DNA of 64,000 nucleotides from Nocardioides gilvus (GTDB lineage Bacteria; Actinomycetota; Actinomycetes; Propionibacteriales; Nocardioidaceae). Where the stretch lies: assembly GCF_003194605.1 (NCBI RefSeq), contig NZ_QHKY01000004.1, positions 186,001-250,000 of the forward strand, read 5' to 3'. Within the stretch, counting starts at the first letter, position 1; the number at the start of each line of letters is the position of its first letter. The translations under genes were made by a program, and so were the position numbers. The notes under the pieces were generated by a model. That model saw only the letters and a program-made list of their open reading frames with translations, made no database searches and was not told the origin of the DNA. This document shows positions 15,420 through 24,162 of this stretch, piece by piece.

Positions 15420-16172
15420 TCACGCAGAGGGCCACACATCGGGAGAGCAGGCTGCCACCAGAGCGCGTCGGGCAGCACGTTCGAGCCCGGAGAGAACCTC
15501 CTGACGACGGGCCACCTCGGTGGCCGAGAGAGCACCTCCGTGGTCGCGCAGGGCGACTTCCACGATGCGCCAGGCCTGGGCAGCCCGAGCCGCCAGGGCC
15601 AGATGGGCGGGGTCGATGCCCGGGACGCCGGGCAACCGGGGCACACGACGCAGGTCCATCAACTCGTCAGCAGTGGTGGGGCTCCAGGCGCCCACGTCGA
15701 GTTCCGCCAGGGAGTCTGTCGCGCGCAGCATCGTCTGCCGCAGTCCCCGGTCCGCCTCGCCGACGTCGGGGACTGAACGGCGCGCCGTGGAGTGGACCAG
15801 CCACGTGACGGCGTCGCTGCCCTCGTGCGGCACCGCACCCACACCCACCTGGGTCGCCACCAGGCCCTGGCCCGCCATCAAGGCGTCGGCGTTGAAGGCT
15901 GCAGGTCCTCCCAGACCCAAGGGATCACCGTCGACCGGCAGGGTGATGGAGACGTGGGTGGCCCCACGACGGCGCAGAGCAGCCAGGAAGGGCAGGGCCG
16001 TCTGCCCTTCGCAGTCGGTCAGGTCCTTGTTCGTCGCCGACGCCGCACGGAACAGGTGCAAGCTGCCCAGTTCAGCCAGTGCGTCGAGCAGGTCGTCGGT
16101 GACCACGTGGCCCTGCAACCAGGCCGTGCTCCACCACGCCACGGCACAGACCTGGGGGAGTGCGACGTCCAT
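15420..16172 (-). CDS. Conserved-looking hypothetical protein
   Basis: 250 aa, not recognised. It begins with MDVALPQVCAVAWWSTAWLQGHV, has a central region rich in short hydrophobic strands (THVSITLPVDGDPLGLGG) and an Ala/Arg-rich helical C-terminus (LAARAAQAWRIVEVAL). No signal peptide, membrane span or metal motif is evident. Codon use is like its neighbours, so it is a genuine resident gene. It is divergent from an ABC ATPase gene, and a TAGTCT -10 lies 6 nt before its ATG. No function can be proposed. Confidence 0.75.
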   Translation of the reverse strand: MDVALPQVCAVAWWSTAWLQGHVVTDDLLDALAELGSLHLFRAASATNKDLTDCEGQTALPFLAALRRRGATHVSITLPVDGDPLGLGGPAAFNADALMAGQGLVATQVGVGAVPHEGSDAVTWLVHSTARRSVPDVGEADRGLRQTMLRATDSLAELDVGAWSPTTADELMDLRRVPRLPGVPGIDPAHLALAARAAQAWRIVEVALRDHGGALSATEVARRQEVLSGLERAARRALVAACSPDVWPSA

Positions 16173-16178
16173 CCGGGG

Positions 16179-16184
16179 AGACTA
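16179..16184 (-). promoter_or_regulatory. -10 hexamer for the 250-aa hypothetical gene
   Basis: TAGTCT on the minus strand ends 6 nt before ATG 16172. Confidence 0.5.
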
Positions 16185-16206
16185 ACCCCGGCGTGACGCG
16201 GCTCGC

Positions 16207-16212
16207 TAAGGT
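16207..16212 (+). promoter_or_regulatory. -10 hexamer for the ABC ATPase gene
   Basis: TAAGGT ends 7 nt before ATG 16220; divergent from the promoter at 16179-16184. Confidence 0.5.
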
Positions 16213-16219
16213 ACGCGCC

Positions 16220-17023
16220 ATGACCACTGTCCTTGAATTCGCCGGCGTGACGGTTCGACGCGGAGGCACCACCCTCCTGGACGACGTGACGTGGACGGTG
16301 GAGGAGGACGAACGCTGGGTGGTCCTCGGTCCCAACGGTGCGGGCAAGACCACGCTGCTCCAGGTCGCCGCCGCCCAGATCCATCCGAGCGCCGGGGTCG
16401 CGGGCATCCTCGACGAGGTGATGGGCGCCGTCGACGTCTTCGAGTTGCGCACTCGCATCGGCTTGACGAGTGCGTCGCTCGCGGACCGCATTCCGCGGGA
16501 CGAGCTGGTGCGCGACGTCGTGGTCTCGGCCTCGTACGCGGTGGTGGGTCGGTGGCGGGAGACGTACGAGGAGCTCGACCACCGGCGGGCCGAGGACCTG
16601 CTCGCGGAGGTGGGCGCGCTCGGTCTCGCCGACCGTGCGTTCGGCACCCTCAGCGAGGGGGAGCGCAAGCGGGTGCAGATCGCCCGAGCACTGATGTCTG
16701 ACCCTGAGCTGTTGCTCCTCGACGAGCCCGCTGCGGGCCTCGACCTGGGTGGCCGGGAGGACTTGGTCTCCACGTTGGCCTCGATCGCGCTGGACGCCGA
16801 CTCCCCGGCCACGGTGATGGTCTCCCACCACGTCGAGGAGATCCCGCCGGGATTCACCCATGCATTGATGCTGCGGCAGGGCAAGGTGATGGCGCAGGGA
16901 CCCCTGGAGCGGGTGGTGACCCAGGAGGCTCTCTCGGAAACCTTCGGGATGGCGCTCGTGCTCACCCAGAGTGGCGGCAGGTACGCCGCACGCCGGCGGG
17001 CTCCCATGCGCGCCGCACTCTGA
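16220..17023 (+). CDS. Stand-alone ABC transporter ATP-binding protein
   Basis: 267 aa, single nucleotide-binding domain. Walker A is GPNGAGKTT, the signature is LSEGERKRVQIARAL and Walker B LLLLDEPAAGLDLGG; VMVSHHVEEI is the switch His region. The EGE form of the signature and the overall pattern resemble the YlmA/ModF-like ATPases that lack an adjacent permease. None is encoded next door; the following gene is an NfeD-like membrane protein. Its partner and substrate are unknown. Confidence 0.85.
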   Translation: MTTVLEFAGVTVRRGGTTLLDDVTWTVEEDERWVVLGPNGAGKTTLLQVAAAQIHPSAGVAGILDEVMGAVDVFELRTRIGLTSASLADRIPRDELVRDVVVSASYAVVGRWRETYEELDHRRAEDLLAEVGALGLADRAFGTLSEGERKRVQIARALMSDPELLLLDEPAAGLDLGGREDLVSTLASIALDADSPATVMVSHHVEEIPPGFTHALMLRQGKVMAQGPLERVVTQEALSETFGMALVLTQSGGRYAARRRAPMRAAL

Positions 17024-17065
17024 CCACAGCGCACGCTGCCCGGCCCGGAGCGTGGACGGCGCAGA

Positions 17066-17071
17066 TAGGGT
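17066..17071 (+). promoter_or_regulatory. -10 hexamer for the NfeD gene
   Basis: TAGGGT ends 6 nt before ATG 17078. Confidence 0.5.
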
Positions 17072-17077
17072 TCAAGC

Positions 17078-17539
17078 ATGGAATGGTTCCGAGAGCACAT
17101 GTGGGAGACCTGGCTCGGCATCTCCGCGATCCTCCTGGTCGCAGAGATGTTCAGCCTCGACCTCGTTCTTGCCATGTTCGCGATCGGCGCCCTGGTCGGC
17201 ATGGTCGCAGCTCTGGTCGGGTTGCCGGTCTCCGTGCAGCTGGGGGCAGCCGGGGTCACAGCCCTGGCTGCAGTCTGGTTGTTGCGCCCCTCCATGGCCA
17301 AGCGGCTCCACGGTGGTCCGGAGCTCAGCCTCGGTCACGGCAAGCTCGTCGGCCGGGAGGCCGAGGTCACGGCCGACATCTCGCCCACCACCGTGGGCCG
17401 GGTGATGTTGGCGGGGGAGACCTGGAGCGCCGTTCCCTATGACGAGACCGCGACCATCTTGGCGGGTGAACACGTCGAGGTGATGGAGATCCGAGGTGCC
17501 ACCGTGGTGGTCTATCCGGTTGCCCGGCTGGACCCCTGA
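17078..17539 (+). CDS. NfeD family membrane protein
   Basis: 153 aa. Hydrophobic spans at about 9-30, 31-48 and 50-72 are followed by a soluble C-terminal OB-fold domain (LVGREAEVTADI, GRVMLAGETWSAVP), the standard short NfeD layout. NfeD proteins are paired with SPFH/stomatin proteins and thought to support their membrane microdomain assemblies; the SPFH gene follows here after 33 nt. Direct function is not established for this branch. Confidence 0.88.
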   Translation: MEWFREHMWETWLGISAILLVAEMFSLDLVLAMFAIGALVGMVAALVGLPVSVQLGAAGVTALAAVWLLRPSMAKRLHGGPELSLGHGKLVGREAEVTADISPTTVGRVMLAGETWSAVPYDETATILAGEHVEVMEIRGATVVVYPVARLDP

Positions 17540-17572
17540 CCTGTCCGACCCACCCACAGAACGGAGAACCTG

Positions 17573-18691
17573 TTGCTGCCTTTCATTCTGGTGGGACTGC
17601 TCCTCGCCTTTCTCGCAGTGCTGCTGAGCAAGACGGTACGGATCATCCCCCAGGCCCGCGCCGGCATCGTCGAACGCTTCGGAAAGTACAAGCAGACGCT
17701 GCCCGCCGGCCTCAACATCGTCGTCCCCTTCGTCGACCGTGTGCGGTACATGATCGACCTGCGCGAGCAGGTCGTGAGCTTCCCGCCGCAGCCCGTCATC
17801 ACCGAGGACAACCTGGTGGTGTCGATCGACACGGTCATCTACTTCCAGGTGACCGACCCGATCGCGGCCACCTACGAGATCGCCAACTACATCCAGGCCG
17901 TGGAGCAGCTCACCATGACCACCCTGCGCAACATCGTGGGTGGGATGGACCTCGAGGACACCTTGACCAGCCGTGAGGAGATCAACAACGGCTTGCGTGG
18001 CGTCCTCGACGAGGCGACCGGCAAGTGGGGGATCCGGGTCAATCGCGTCGAGATCAAGGGCATCGACCCGCCCCCCTCCATCAAGGACGCGATGGAGAAG
18101 CAGATGCGGGCCGACCGGGACAAGCGTGCGCTGGTCCTGCAGGCCGAGGGTCAGCGCCAGTCGGCGATCCTCACCGCAGAGGGCAACAAGCAGTCCTCCA
18201 TCCTGAACGCCGAGGGTGAGCGGGAGTCTGCGATCCTGCGGGCCCAGGCGGACCGTGAAGCCTCCATCCTCCGCGCCCAGGGAGAGGGACAGGCGATCCA
18301 GACCGTCTTCCAGGCGATCCACGACGGCCAGCCGGACCAGTCGCTGCTGGCCTACCAGTACCTGCAGATGATGCCCAAGATCGCCGAGGGCAGCGCCAAC
18401 AAGGTCTGGATCGTGCCCTCCGAGATCGGGCGGGCTCTTGAAGGGCTCGGGTCGACCATGACCGAGATGGCCGGGATTCCCCAGGACGCCACTCCGACCA
18501 AGCGGGTCGACATGGGTCCGACGGAGCCGCAGGGCACCCTGGGATCCTCCGGGGCCTCCGATGCAGCGCAGAAGGCTGCCGCAGAGGCCATTGCGGCTGC
18601 GCAGCAGATCGCCATGCCCGCCGGTGGGAAGACATCGACACCGGGTCGTGCGGGAGCCGAGCAGTCCGGCCAGGAGCCGCCGCCGCAGTGA
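17573..18691 (+). CDS. SPFH domain (slipin/stomatin-like) membrane protein
   Basis: 372 aa. An N-terminal membrane anchor (LLPFILVGLLLAFLAVLLS) is followed by the band-7/SPFH domain (ERFGKYKQTLPAGLNIVVPFVDRV), a long Ala/Glu-rich coiled coil with repeated 'EGxxQSAIL'-like units at about 180-235, and a Pro/Ala/Gln-rich tail. Such proteins oligomerise into membrane-associated cages. A TTG start with GGAGA 4-5 nt upstream is used here because no ATG or GTG precedes the anchor. Operon partner of the NfeD gene; its stop overlaps the next start. Confidence 0.88.
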   Translation: MLPFILVGLLLAFLAVLLSKTVRIIPQARAGIVERFGKYKQTLPAGLNIVVPFVDRVRYMIDLREQVVSFPPQPVITEDNLVVSIDTVIYFQVTDPIAATYEIANYIQAVEQLTMTTLRNIVGGMDLEDTLTSREEINNGLRGVLDEATGKWGIRVNRVEIKGIDPPPSIKDAMEKQMRADRDKRALVLQAEGQRQSAILTAEGNKQSSILNAEGERESAILRAQADREASILRAQGEGQAIQTVFQAIHDGQPDQSLLAYQYLQMMPKIAEGSANKVWIVPSEIGRALEGLGSTMTEMAGIPQDATPTKRVDMGPTEPQGTLGSSGASDAAQKAAAEAIAAAQQIAMPAGGKTSTPGRAGAEQSGQEPPPQ

Positions 18692-19452
18692 GCGCGTTGG
18701 AAGGTGTCGTGATCCTGATCGCCGGGATCGCTGCTGGCACCATCAACACCATCGTGGGGTCGGGAACGCTGATCACGTTCCCGACCTTGCTGGCGTTCGG
18801 GGTGCCTCCGATCACTGCCAACGCCTCCAACACCATCGGACTGGTGCCGGGTGCGATCTCGGGTGCCGTCGGGTACCGGCGTGAGTTGGTCGGCCAACGC
18901 GATCGCGTCGTGCGACTGCTCAGCGCGTCGGTGCTCGGCGGCGCCGCGGGGGCCGTCCTCCTGCTCGCGTTGCCGGAATCGGCCTTCGCCACCATCGTCC
19001 CGGCCCTGATCCTGCTCGGCATCGTGCTCGTGGTCACGGGACCCAGGATTTCACGCCTGGTGGCTGCCCGCCACGAGGCGACAGGTGGCGTACCTGCGCA
19101 CGGGGCCTGGTGGGTGTGGCCCGCCATCGGGCTCGCCGGCGTGTACGGGGGCTACTTCGGGGCCGCCCAGGGGGTGCTCCTGATGGCCATCCTCGGGATC
19201 GGCGTCCAGGAGTCGCTGCAGCGGCTCAACGGGGTGAAGAACATCTTGGGAGCGGCCGTCAACGGCGTCTCCGGCCTGATCTTCGTCTTCGTGGCGGAGG
19301 TCGACTGGCGGGTGGTGGCGCTGATCGCAGTTGGCTCCGTGATCGGGGGTCAGATCGGGGCAGGCGTCGGCCGTCGACTGCCGGACCTCTGGCTCCGTAC
19401 CGCGATCGTGGTCGTCGGTGTCTCCGCGCTGGTCTTCTTCCTGCGCAGTTGA
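18688..19452 (+). CDS. TauE/SafE family membrane exporter
   Basis: 254 aa, strongly hydrophobic with about 7-8 predicted membrane helices. The two half-repeats start with GTINTIVGSGTLITFP and GGYFGAAQGVLLM, the duplicated TauE/SafE motif. The family exports sulfite, sulfoacetate or other organic anions. GTG 18688 overlaps the SPFH stop (GTGA), implying coupling, although a functional link between SPFH and TauE proteins is not known. Confidence 0.87.
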   Translation: MSALEGVVILIAGIAAGTINTIVGSGTLITFPTLLAFGVPPITANASNTIGLVPGAISGAVGYRRELVGQRDRVVRLLSASVLGGAAGAVLLLALPESAFATIVPALILLGIVLVVTGPRISRLVAARHEATGGVPAHGAWWVWPAIGLAGVYGGYFGAAQGVLLMAILGIGVQESLQRLNGVKNILGAAVNGVSGLIFVFVAEVDWRVVALIAVGSVIGGQIGAGVGRRLPDLWLRTAIVVVGVSALVFFLRS

Positions 19453-19454
19453 GC

Positions 19455-20435
19455 TCAGGCCTCGACGTATGCCTTCAGCCACCGGTCGAGCTGGTCGTAC
19501 GCCTTCTCCCGCGCCGGCGGGCGCGAGAGCACGACGTCGTGCCTCGCTCCCTCGATCGTCACGTTGGTGACGTGGCGACCCAGCGCCGGGCTGTGACGAC
19601 GGATCTGGTCGACGTCGAGCACGATGTCCGAGGTGTGCACGTCCTCACCCATCTGCGCGGGCAGCGTGGTCCGGTCCGAGGCCATGACCAGGATGGGCAC
19701 CTCCAGGTCAAGGCCGCGCTGGATCCTGGCGTGTCCCTCACGGATCGCGTTGAACCAGCCGGCCCGGACGGGACGGGAGTTCAGGGGCTTCCAGTCGAGG
19801 TCGAAGTCCCACTCGCCCTCGTGGTCCCGGTGCAGGGATCGTACGTAGAAGCCGTTGATGGGCCTCGGGAGGACTCGTTCCGGGGAGCGGGCGGCCACCC
19901 GCCGGATCACTCCGGTGCCCAGGGAACGCATCAACCACGGTCCTCGTAGATCCAGCCAGGGTGCGTTGAGGACGATCGCTGCCAGAGGTGCAGGCTGCCT
20001 GTCGTGTGCCCACAGCGGGACGACCAGCCCGCCCGTGGAGTGGGCGCTGGCGACGACGACGTCGTGACCGTCACGCTCCGAGATGAGGGCGAGTGCGGCG
20101 TCGAGCTCTTCGTAGTACTCCGAGAGGTCAGCGACGTAGTTCGGGGTCTGGTGCTCCCTGATGGAGCGCCCGAACTTGCGTAGGTCGAGCGCGTAGAAGG
20201 TGTATCCGCGATCGGTCCACCACTCGGCGTACTCGGTGTGGAAGAAGTAGTCGGCGAAGCCGTGGACGTGCAGGACAGCACAGTTGGTCTCACCGTGGGT
20301 GGGACGCTTGACGAGGGTGGCGACGACCGGGCCCTCGGCGTCGTCGCGCATGGTGAGCGTCTCGCTGGTGTACGGCGATCCCAGGACGTCGCCCACGGAT
20401 TTCGTGGCGACGGGACGCGCGGACGATTCGGACAT
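19455..20435 (-). CDS. Alpha/beta hydrolase (lysophospholipase-like)
   Basis: 326 aa. Residues about 55-320 form an alpha/beta hydrolase domain: HVHGFADYFFH oxyanion region, FYALDLRKFGRS strand, and a nucleophile elbow SAHSTGG with Ser133 in an A-H-S-T-G context. The C-terminal ...EGARHDVVLSR holds the likely catalytic His. This pattern resembles monoacylglycerol lipase and lysophospholipase (Hydrolase_4) proteins. ATG 20435 is chosen because a CAGACT element lies 6 nt upstream; a much longer open frame upstream runs antisense to furA. Confidence 0.82.
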   Translation of the reverse strand: MSESSARPVATKSVGDVLGSPYTSETLTMRDDAEGPVVATLVKRPTHGETNCAVLHVHGFADYFFHTEYAEWWTDRGYTFYALDLRKFGRSIREHQTPNYVADLSEYYEELDAALALISERDGHDVVVASAHSTGGLVVPLWAHDRQPAPLAAIVLNAPWLDLRGPWLMRSLGTGVIRRVAARSPERVLPRPINGFYVRSLHRDHEGEWDFDLDWKPLNSRPVRAGWFNAIREGHARIQRGLDLEVPILVMASDRTTLPAQMGEDVHTSDIVLDVDQIRRHSPALGRHVTNVTIEGARHDVVLSRPPAREKAYDQLDRWLKAYVEA

Positions 20436-20498
20436 ACCGGCAGTCTGCCCCACCGGCGGTGGCCGCGTGGGGGGACGGGGACACACCACGGTCTTTTT

Positions 20499-20527
20499 TT
20501 GACTGATTCCAGAATGGATGACATGGT
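20499..20527 (+). promoter_or_regulatory. Promoter of furA-katA, likely FurA-controlled
   Basis: TTGACT (-35, 20499-20504) and CATGGT (-10, 20522-20527) are 17 nt apart, and the -10 ends 7 nt before ATG 20535. An AT-rich run precedes the -35. The TTGACTGATTCCAGAA stretch resembles, from memory, the autoregulated furA promoter of mycobacteria; operator use is inference. Confidence 0.5.
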
Positions 20528-20534
20528 GCAACGC

Positions 20535-20984
20535 ATGTCCTCCACCGCAACCAGCACGCTCCTGCGCGACGCTGCGCTGCGTGTGACCCGTCCGCGGGTG
20601 GCAGTGCTGGAGGCGTTGGAGCATCACCCCCACGCCGACACCGATGCCGTGGTCCGGCTCGTGCGTGAGCAGATCGGGACGGTGTCGACCCAGGCGGTCT
20701 ACGACGTGCTGCGCGCCCTCACCGCAGCCGGACTCGTGCGTCGGATCGAGCCCGCTGGTTCCCCCGCGCGCTTCGAGCGTCGGGTGGGCGACAACCACCA
20801 CCACGTCGTCTGTCGCGGCTGCGGAGCGTTGGCCGACGTCGACTGCGCCGTGGGCGAGGCGCCCTGCCTGAGCGCCTCCAACGCCCGAGGCTTCGTCATC
20901 GACGAGGCCGAGGTCACCTACTGGGGCACATGCCCCACCTGCACTTCCCGAGAATCCACCACCCAAGGAGATGCCCTTACATGA
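20535..20984 (+). CDS. furA: FurA/CatR-type Fur family peroxide regulator
   Basis: 149 aa from ATG 20535. The winged helix lies at about residues 10-80 ([25 protein letters not shown]) and the metal-binding region has [10 protein letters not shown] and a second CPTC, matching mycobacterial FurA and Streptomyces CatR. Such regulators repress a downstream catalase or catalase-peroxidase and themselves, and release DNA on oxidation. The frame is open upstream with ATGs at 20514 and 20523, but the family N-terminus (MSS...) and the -10 spacing favour 20535. The stop overlaps katA by 4 nt. Confidence 0.9.
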   Translation: MSSTATSTLLRDAALRVTRPRVAVLEALEHHPHADTDAVVRLVREQIGTVSTQAVYDVLRALTAAGLVRRIEPAGSPARFERRVGDNHHHVVCRGCGALADVDCAVGEAPCLSASNARGFVIDEAEVTYWGTCPTCTSRESTTQGDALT

Positions 20985-22495
20985 CCGAGAAGCCCACGAA
21001 CTCCGCGCCGCTGACGACAGCGGCCGGCGCCCCGGTGGCGAACAACGAGAACAGCATGACGGCCGGTCCCCGCGGCCCGATGCTGCTGCAGGACCTGTGG
21101 TTCCTGGAGAAGCTCGCCCACTTCGACCGCGAGGTCATTCCGGAGCGCCGGATGCACGCCAAGGGTTCGGGCGCCTTCGGTACGTTCCGCGTGACCCACG
21201 ACATCAGCCAGTACACCAAGGCCAAGCTCTTCAGCCAGGTGGGCAACGAGGCCGAGATGTTCGCCCGGTTCTCGACCGTCGCCGGTGAGCGTGGCGCAGC
21301 CGACGCCGAGCGTGACATCCGTGGCTTCGCGCTGCGCTTCTACACCGAGGAGGGCAACTGGGACGTGGTCGGCAACAACACCCCGGTCTTCTTCTTCCGC
21401 GACCCGCTGCGCTTCCCCGACCTCAACCGCGCCGTGAAGCGCGACCCCCGCACGAACCTGCGCGACGCCGAGAACAATTGGGCGTTCTGGACGGGTCTGC
21501 CCGAGGCGCTCCACCAGGTCACGATCGTCATGTCCGACCGTGGCATCCCGGCGAGCTACCGCCACATGCACGGCTTCGGCTCGCACACCTTCTCGTTCAT
21601 CAACCACGGAGGCGAGCGTTCCTGGGTGAAGTTCCACTTCCGCACCCAGCAGGGCATCGAGAACCTCTCCGACGCCGAGGCAGCCAAGCTCGTCGGTGAG
21701 GACCGTGAGTCGAGCCAACGCGATCTCTTCGACGCCATCGAGCGCGGCGACTTCCCGAAGTGGAAGTTCTTCGTCCAGATCATGCCGGAGGCGGACGCCA
21801 AGTCGTACCGTTTCCACCCGTTCGACCTGACCAAGGTGTGGAGCAAGAAGGACTACCCGCTCATCGAGGTCGGCGAGTTCGAACTCAACCGCAACGCGGA
21901 GAACTACTTCGCCGACGTCGAGCAGGCTGCCTTCACCCCGGCCAACCTGATCCCGGGCATCTCCTTCTCCCCGGACAGGATGCTCCAGGGGCGCCTCTTC
22001 TCCTACGGAGACGCCCAGCGCTACCGCCTGGGGATCAACCACCACCAGATTCCCGTGAACTTCCCCCGGGCCGCCGCTCACACGGTCAACACCTACCACC
22101 GTGACGGCGCCATGCGCATCGACGGCAACCAGGGTGGCGTGCCCGGCATCTGGCCCAACAACGAGGGCAACTGGCCCGACTCGAAGCAGCACCAGAACCC
22201 GGCCCAGGAGATCGGCGGGGTCGCGGACCACTTCGATTTCCGTGAGGACGACGACAACTACTTCGAGCAGCCGGGCAACCTCTTCCGTCTCATGACTCCG
22301 GAGAAGCAGCAGTTGCTGTTCGAAAACACCGCGCGCAACATCGCGGGTGCGTCGCAGACCTCGATCGAACGTCACATCGAGCACTGCACCCTGGCTGACC
22401 CGGCCTACGGCGAGGGTGTGGCCAAGGCACTTGCGGCCGTGCGCGCAGGCGAAGCGTCCGACGCGGACGTGAACTCGCAGAACGAGCCTGTCTGA
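20981..22495 (+). CDS. katA: Monofunctional heme catalase KatA
   Basis: 504 aa, the small-subunit catalase class. Distal His59 lies in [21 protein letters not shown] and VFFFRDP follow, and the proximal heme ligand is Tyr342 in [12 protein letters not shown]. It disproportionates hydrogen peroxide in the cytoplasm. ATG 20981 overlaps the furA stop, with AAGGAG about 10 nt upstream, so production is coupled to the regulator. Mycobacterial furA is instead followed by katG; this arrangement resembles catR-catA of Streptomyces. Confidence 0.95.
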   Translation: MTEKPTNSAPLTTAAGAPVANNENSMTAGPRGPMLLQDLWFLEKLAHFDREVIPERRMHAKGSGAFGTFRVTHDISQYTKAKLFSQVGNEAEMFARFSTVAGERGAADAERDIRGFALRFYTEEGNWDVVGNNTPVFFFRDPLRFPDLNRAVKRDPRTNLRDAENNWAFWTGLPEALHQVTIVMSDRGIPASYRHMHGFGSHTFSFINHGGERSWVKFHFRTQQGIENLSDAEAAKLVGEDRESSQRDLFDAIERGDFPKWKFFVQIMPEADAKSYRFHPFDLTKVWSKKDYPLIEVGEFELNRNAENYFADVEQAAFTPANLIPGISFSPDRMLQGRLFSYGDAQRYRLGINHHQIPVNFPRAAAHTVNTYHRDGAMRIDGNQGGVPGIWPNNEGNWPDSKQHQNPAQEIGGVADHFDFREDDDNYFEQPGNLFRLMTPEKQQLLFENTARNIAGASQTSIERHIEHCTLADPAYGEGVAKALAAVRAGEASDADVNSQNEPV

Positions 22496-22507
22496 AGCAC
22501 TGCAGGA

Positions 22508-22524
22508 CTGAGCTGAGGGCTCAG
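22508..22524. terminator. Candidate bidirectional terminator between katA and the ankyrin gene
   Basis: CTGAGC-TGAGG-GCTCAG forms a perfect 6-bp stem with a 5-nt loop; it overlaps the last bases of the ankyrin gene. No strong U-tract. Confidence 0.4.
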
Positions 22525-22886
22525 AGCGGGCGGCCGAACATCTCGGCGGCCTGACGAGCACTGGGGGTGCCGGCGTCAAGATCTGCGCCGGCACCCTTCA
22601 GCACTTCCACCACGTCGTCCGCGCCCTTGAAGAGGGCCCCTGCGACGGGGGACTGGTCCCGGGCGTTGCGCAGGTCGACGTCGGCCCCGCGTCGGATCAA
22701 CATCGCGACGGTCTCGGTCTGTGAGTGGTAAGCGGCCAGCATGAGCAAGGAGTTGCCGTCCTCGTCGACGAGGTCCGCCGGGACTCCGTGGTCAAGGAAG
22801 TCGGCGAGCTCAGCTGTCTGCCCGGTACGCGCGAGATCCAGGGCCAACTCCACGACGCGGGACTCTTCTTCGGGGGTGAGGCTCAT
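22521..22886 (-). CDS. Ankyrin-repeat protein next to catalase
   Basis: 121 aa, essentially all ankyrin repeats: units near residues 43-70 (DEDGNSLLMLAAYHSQ), 76-105 and a degenerate last unit. No signal peptide. Small ankyrin proteins neighbour catalase genes in other bacteria (ankB-katB in Pseudomonas, where AnkB supports catalase activity), so a helper role for KatA is a reasonable inference. It is convergent with katA. CACAGT lies 6 nt before the ATG. Confidence 0.83.
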   Translation of the reverse strand: MSLTPEEESRVVELALDLARTGQTAELADFLDHGVPADLVDEDGNSLLMLAAYHSQTETVAMLIRRGADVDLRNARDQSPVAGALFKGADDVVEVLKGAGADLDAGTPSARQAAEMFGRPL

Positions 22887-23010
22887 GCGCCCACTGTGCC
22901 ACCTGCGGGGTCGTGCTGGCCGCGGGCACAGCTCGGCTGACGGGTGCTGGAATAGATGCGCAGGGCACGTCGTTCGGACTCTAGTTGGGCATTCAATCAA
23001 GGAGTTGGCC

Positions 23011-24162
23011 ATGCAGTTCGGAATCTTCACGGTCGGTGACGTCACCACCGACCCGACCACGGGGCACACCCCCACCGAGCACGAACGCATCAAGGCGACG
23101 GTCGCGATCGCCCAGAAGGCCGAAGAGGTCGGTCTGGACGTGATCGCGTTCGGCCAGCACCACAACCCTCCGTTCACGGCCTCGTCGCCGACCACGACGA
23201 TGGCCTACGTGGCCGCGCTGACCGAGCGGATCCTCCTCTCGACCTCCACCACCCTGATCACCACGACGGACCCAGTGCGCATCGCTGAGGACTACGCCCA
23301 GCTGCAGCACCTCGCCGACGGGCGCATGGACCTCATGCTCGGTCGGGGCAACACCGGACCGGTCTACCCGTGGTTCGGCAAGGACATCCGTCAGGGCATC
23401 GAACTGGCCGTGGAGAACTACGCCCTGCTACACCAGTTGTGGCGCGACGACGTCGTGAACTGGCAGGGCAAGCACCGCACCCCGCTGCAGGGCTTCACCG
23501 CGACCCCACGCCCGCTCGACGGCGTGCCTCCCTTCGTCTGGCACGGCTCGATCCGCAGTCCTGAGATCGCCGAGCAGGCGGCCTACTACGGTGACGGCTT
23601 CTTCTCCAACCACATCTTCTGGCCCTCCAGCCACACCGCACAGATGGTGGGTCTGTACCGCCGTCGGTTCGAGCACTACGGGCACGGCAAGGCTCACCAG
23701 GCCATCGTCGGGCTGGGTGGACAGGCGTTCATCGCGAAGAACAGCCAGGACGCCGTCAACCAGTTCCGCCCGTACTTCGACAACGCCCCCGTCTACGGCC
23801 ACGGACCTTCGCTCGAGGAGTTCGTGGAGGCCACGCCGCTGAACGTCGGGTCGCCCCAGCAGGTCATCGAGAAGACCCTGGGCTTCCGTGAGTACGCGGG
23901 TGACTACCAGCGCCAGTTGTGGCTGATGGACCACGCCGGGCTCCCGCTCAAGACCGTGCTCGAGCAGTTGGACCTGCTGGGCGAGGAAGTCGTGCCGGTC
24001 CTGCGCAAGGAGTTCGCGGCCCTCCGCCCCGCGGACGTCCCCGACGCCCCCACCCACCAGTCCCTCGTCGCTGCCGCCGGCGGCGGACGGGACAGCACGG
24101 TGCCCGCCCCGGCCGACGCCGTGACCGGCCAGTCGCCCGTCCCCGAAGGAGCCCGAGCATGA
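23011..24162 (+). CDS. LLM-class FMN-dependent monooxygenase (CE1758-like)
   Basis: 383 aa luciferase-like TIM-barrel protein: MQFGIFTVGDV start, FGQHHNPPF and DLMLGRGN segments are typical. It uses reduced flavin supplied by a partner reductase to oxidise an unknown substrate. The immediately following gene, overlapping by ATGA, is the matching FMN reductase, as in the CE1758-CE1759 pair of Corynebacterium. AAGGAG lies 6 nt before the ATG, so this is a leadered gene. The C-terminal 40 residues are Ala/Pro-rich and probably disordered. Confidence 0.87.
   Translation: MQFGIFTVGDVTTDPTTGHTPTEHERIKATVAIAQKAEEVGLDVIAFGQHHNPPFTASSPTTTMAYVAALTERILLSTSTTLITTTDPVRIAEDYAQLQHLADGRMDLMLGRGNTGPVYPWFGKDIRQGIELAVENYALLHQLWRDDVVNWQGKHRTPLQGFTATPRPLDGVPPFVWHGSIRSPEIAEQAAYYGDGFFSNHIFWPSSHTAQMVGLYRRRFEHYGHGKAHQAIVGLGGQAFIAKNSQDAVNQFRPYFDNAPVYGHGPSLEEFVEATPLNVGSPQQVIEKTLGFREYAGDYQRQLWLMDHAGLPLKTVLEQLDLLGEEVVPVLRKEFAALRPADVPDAPTHQSLVAAAGGGRDSTVPAPADAVTGQSPVPEGARA

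Noticed and set aside
20918..22594. 558-codon minus-strand open frame
   Set aside because: It is exactly antisense to katA, whose catalytic residues are all in place; long antisense frames are expected at this GC content.
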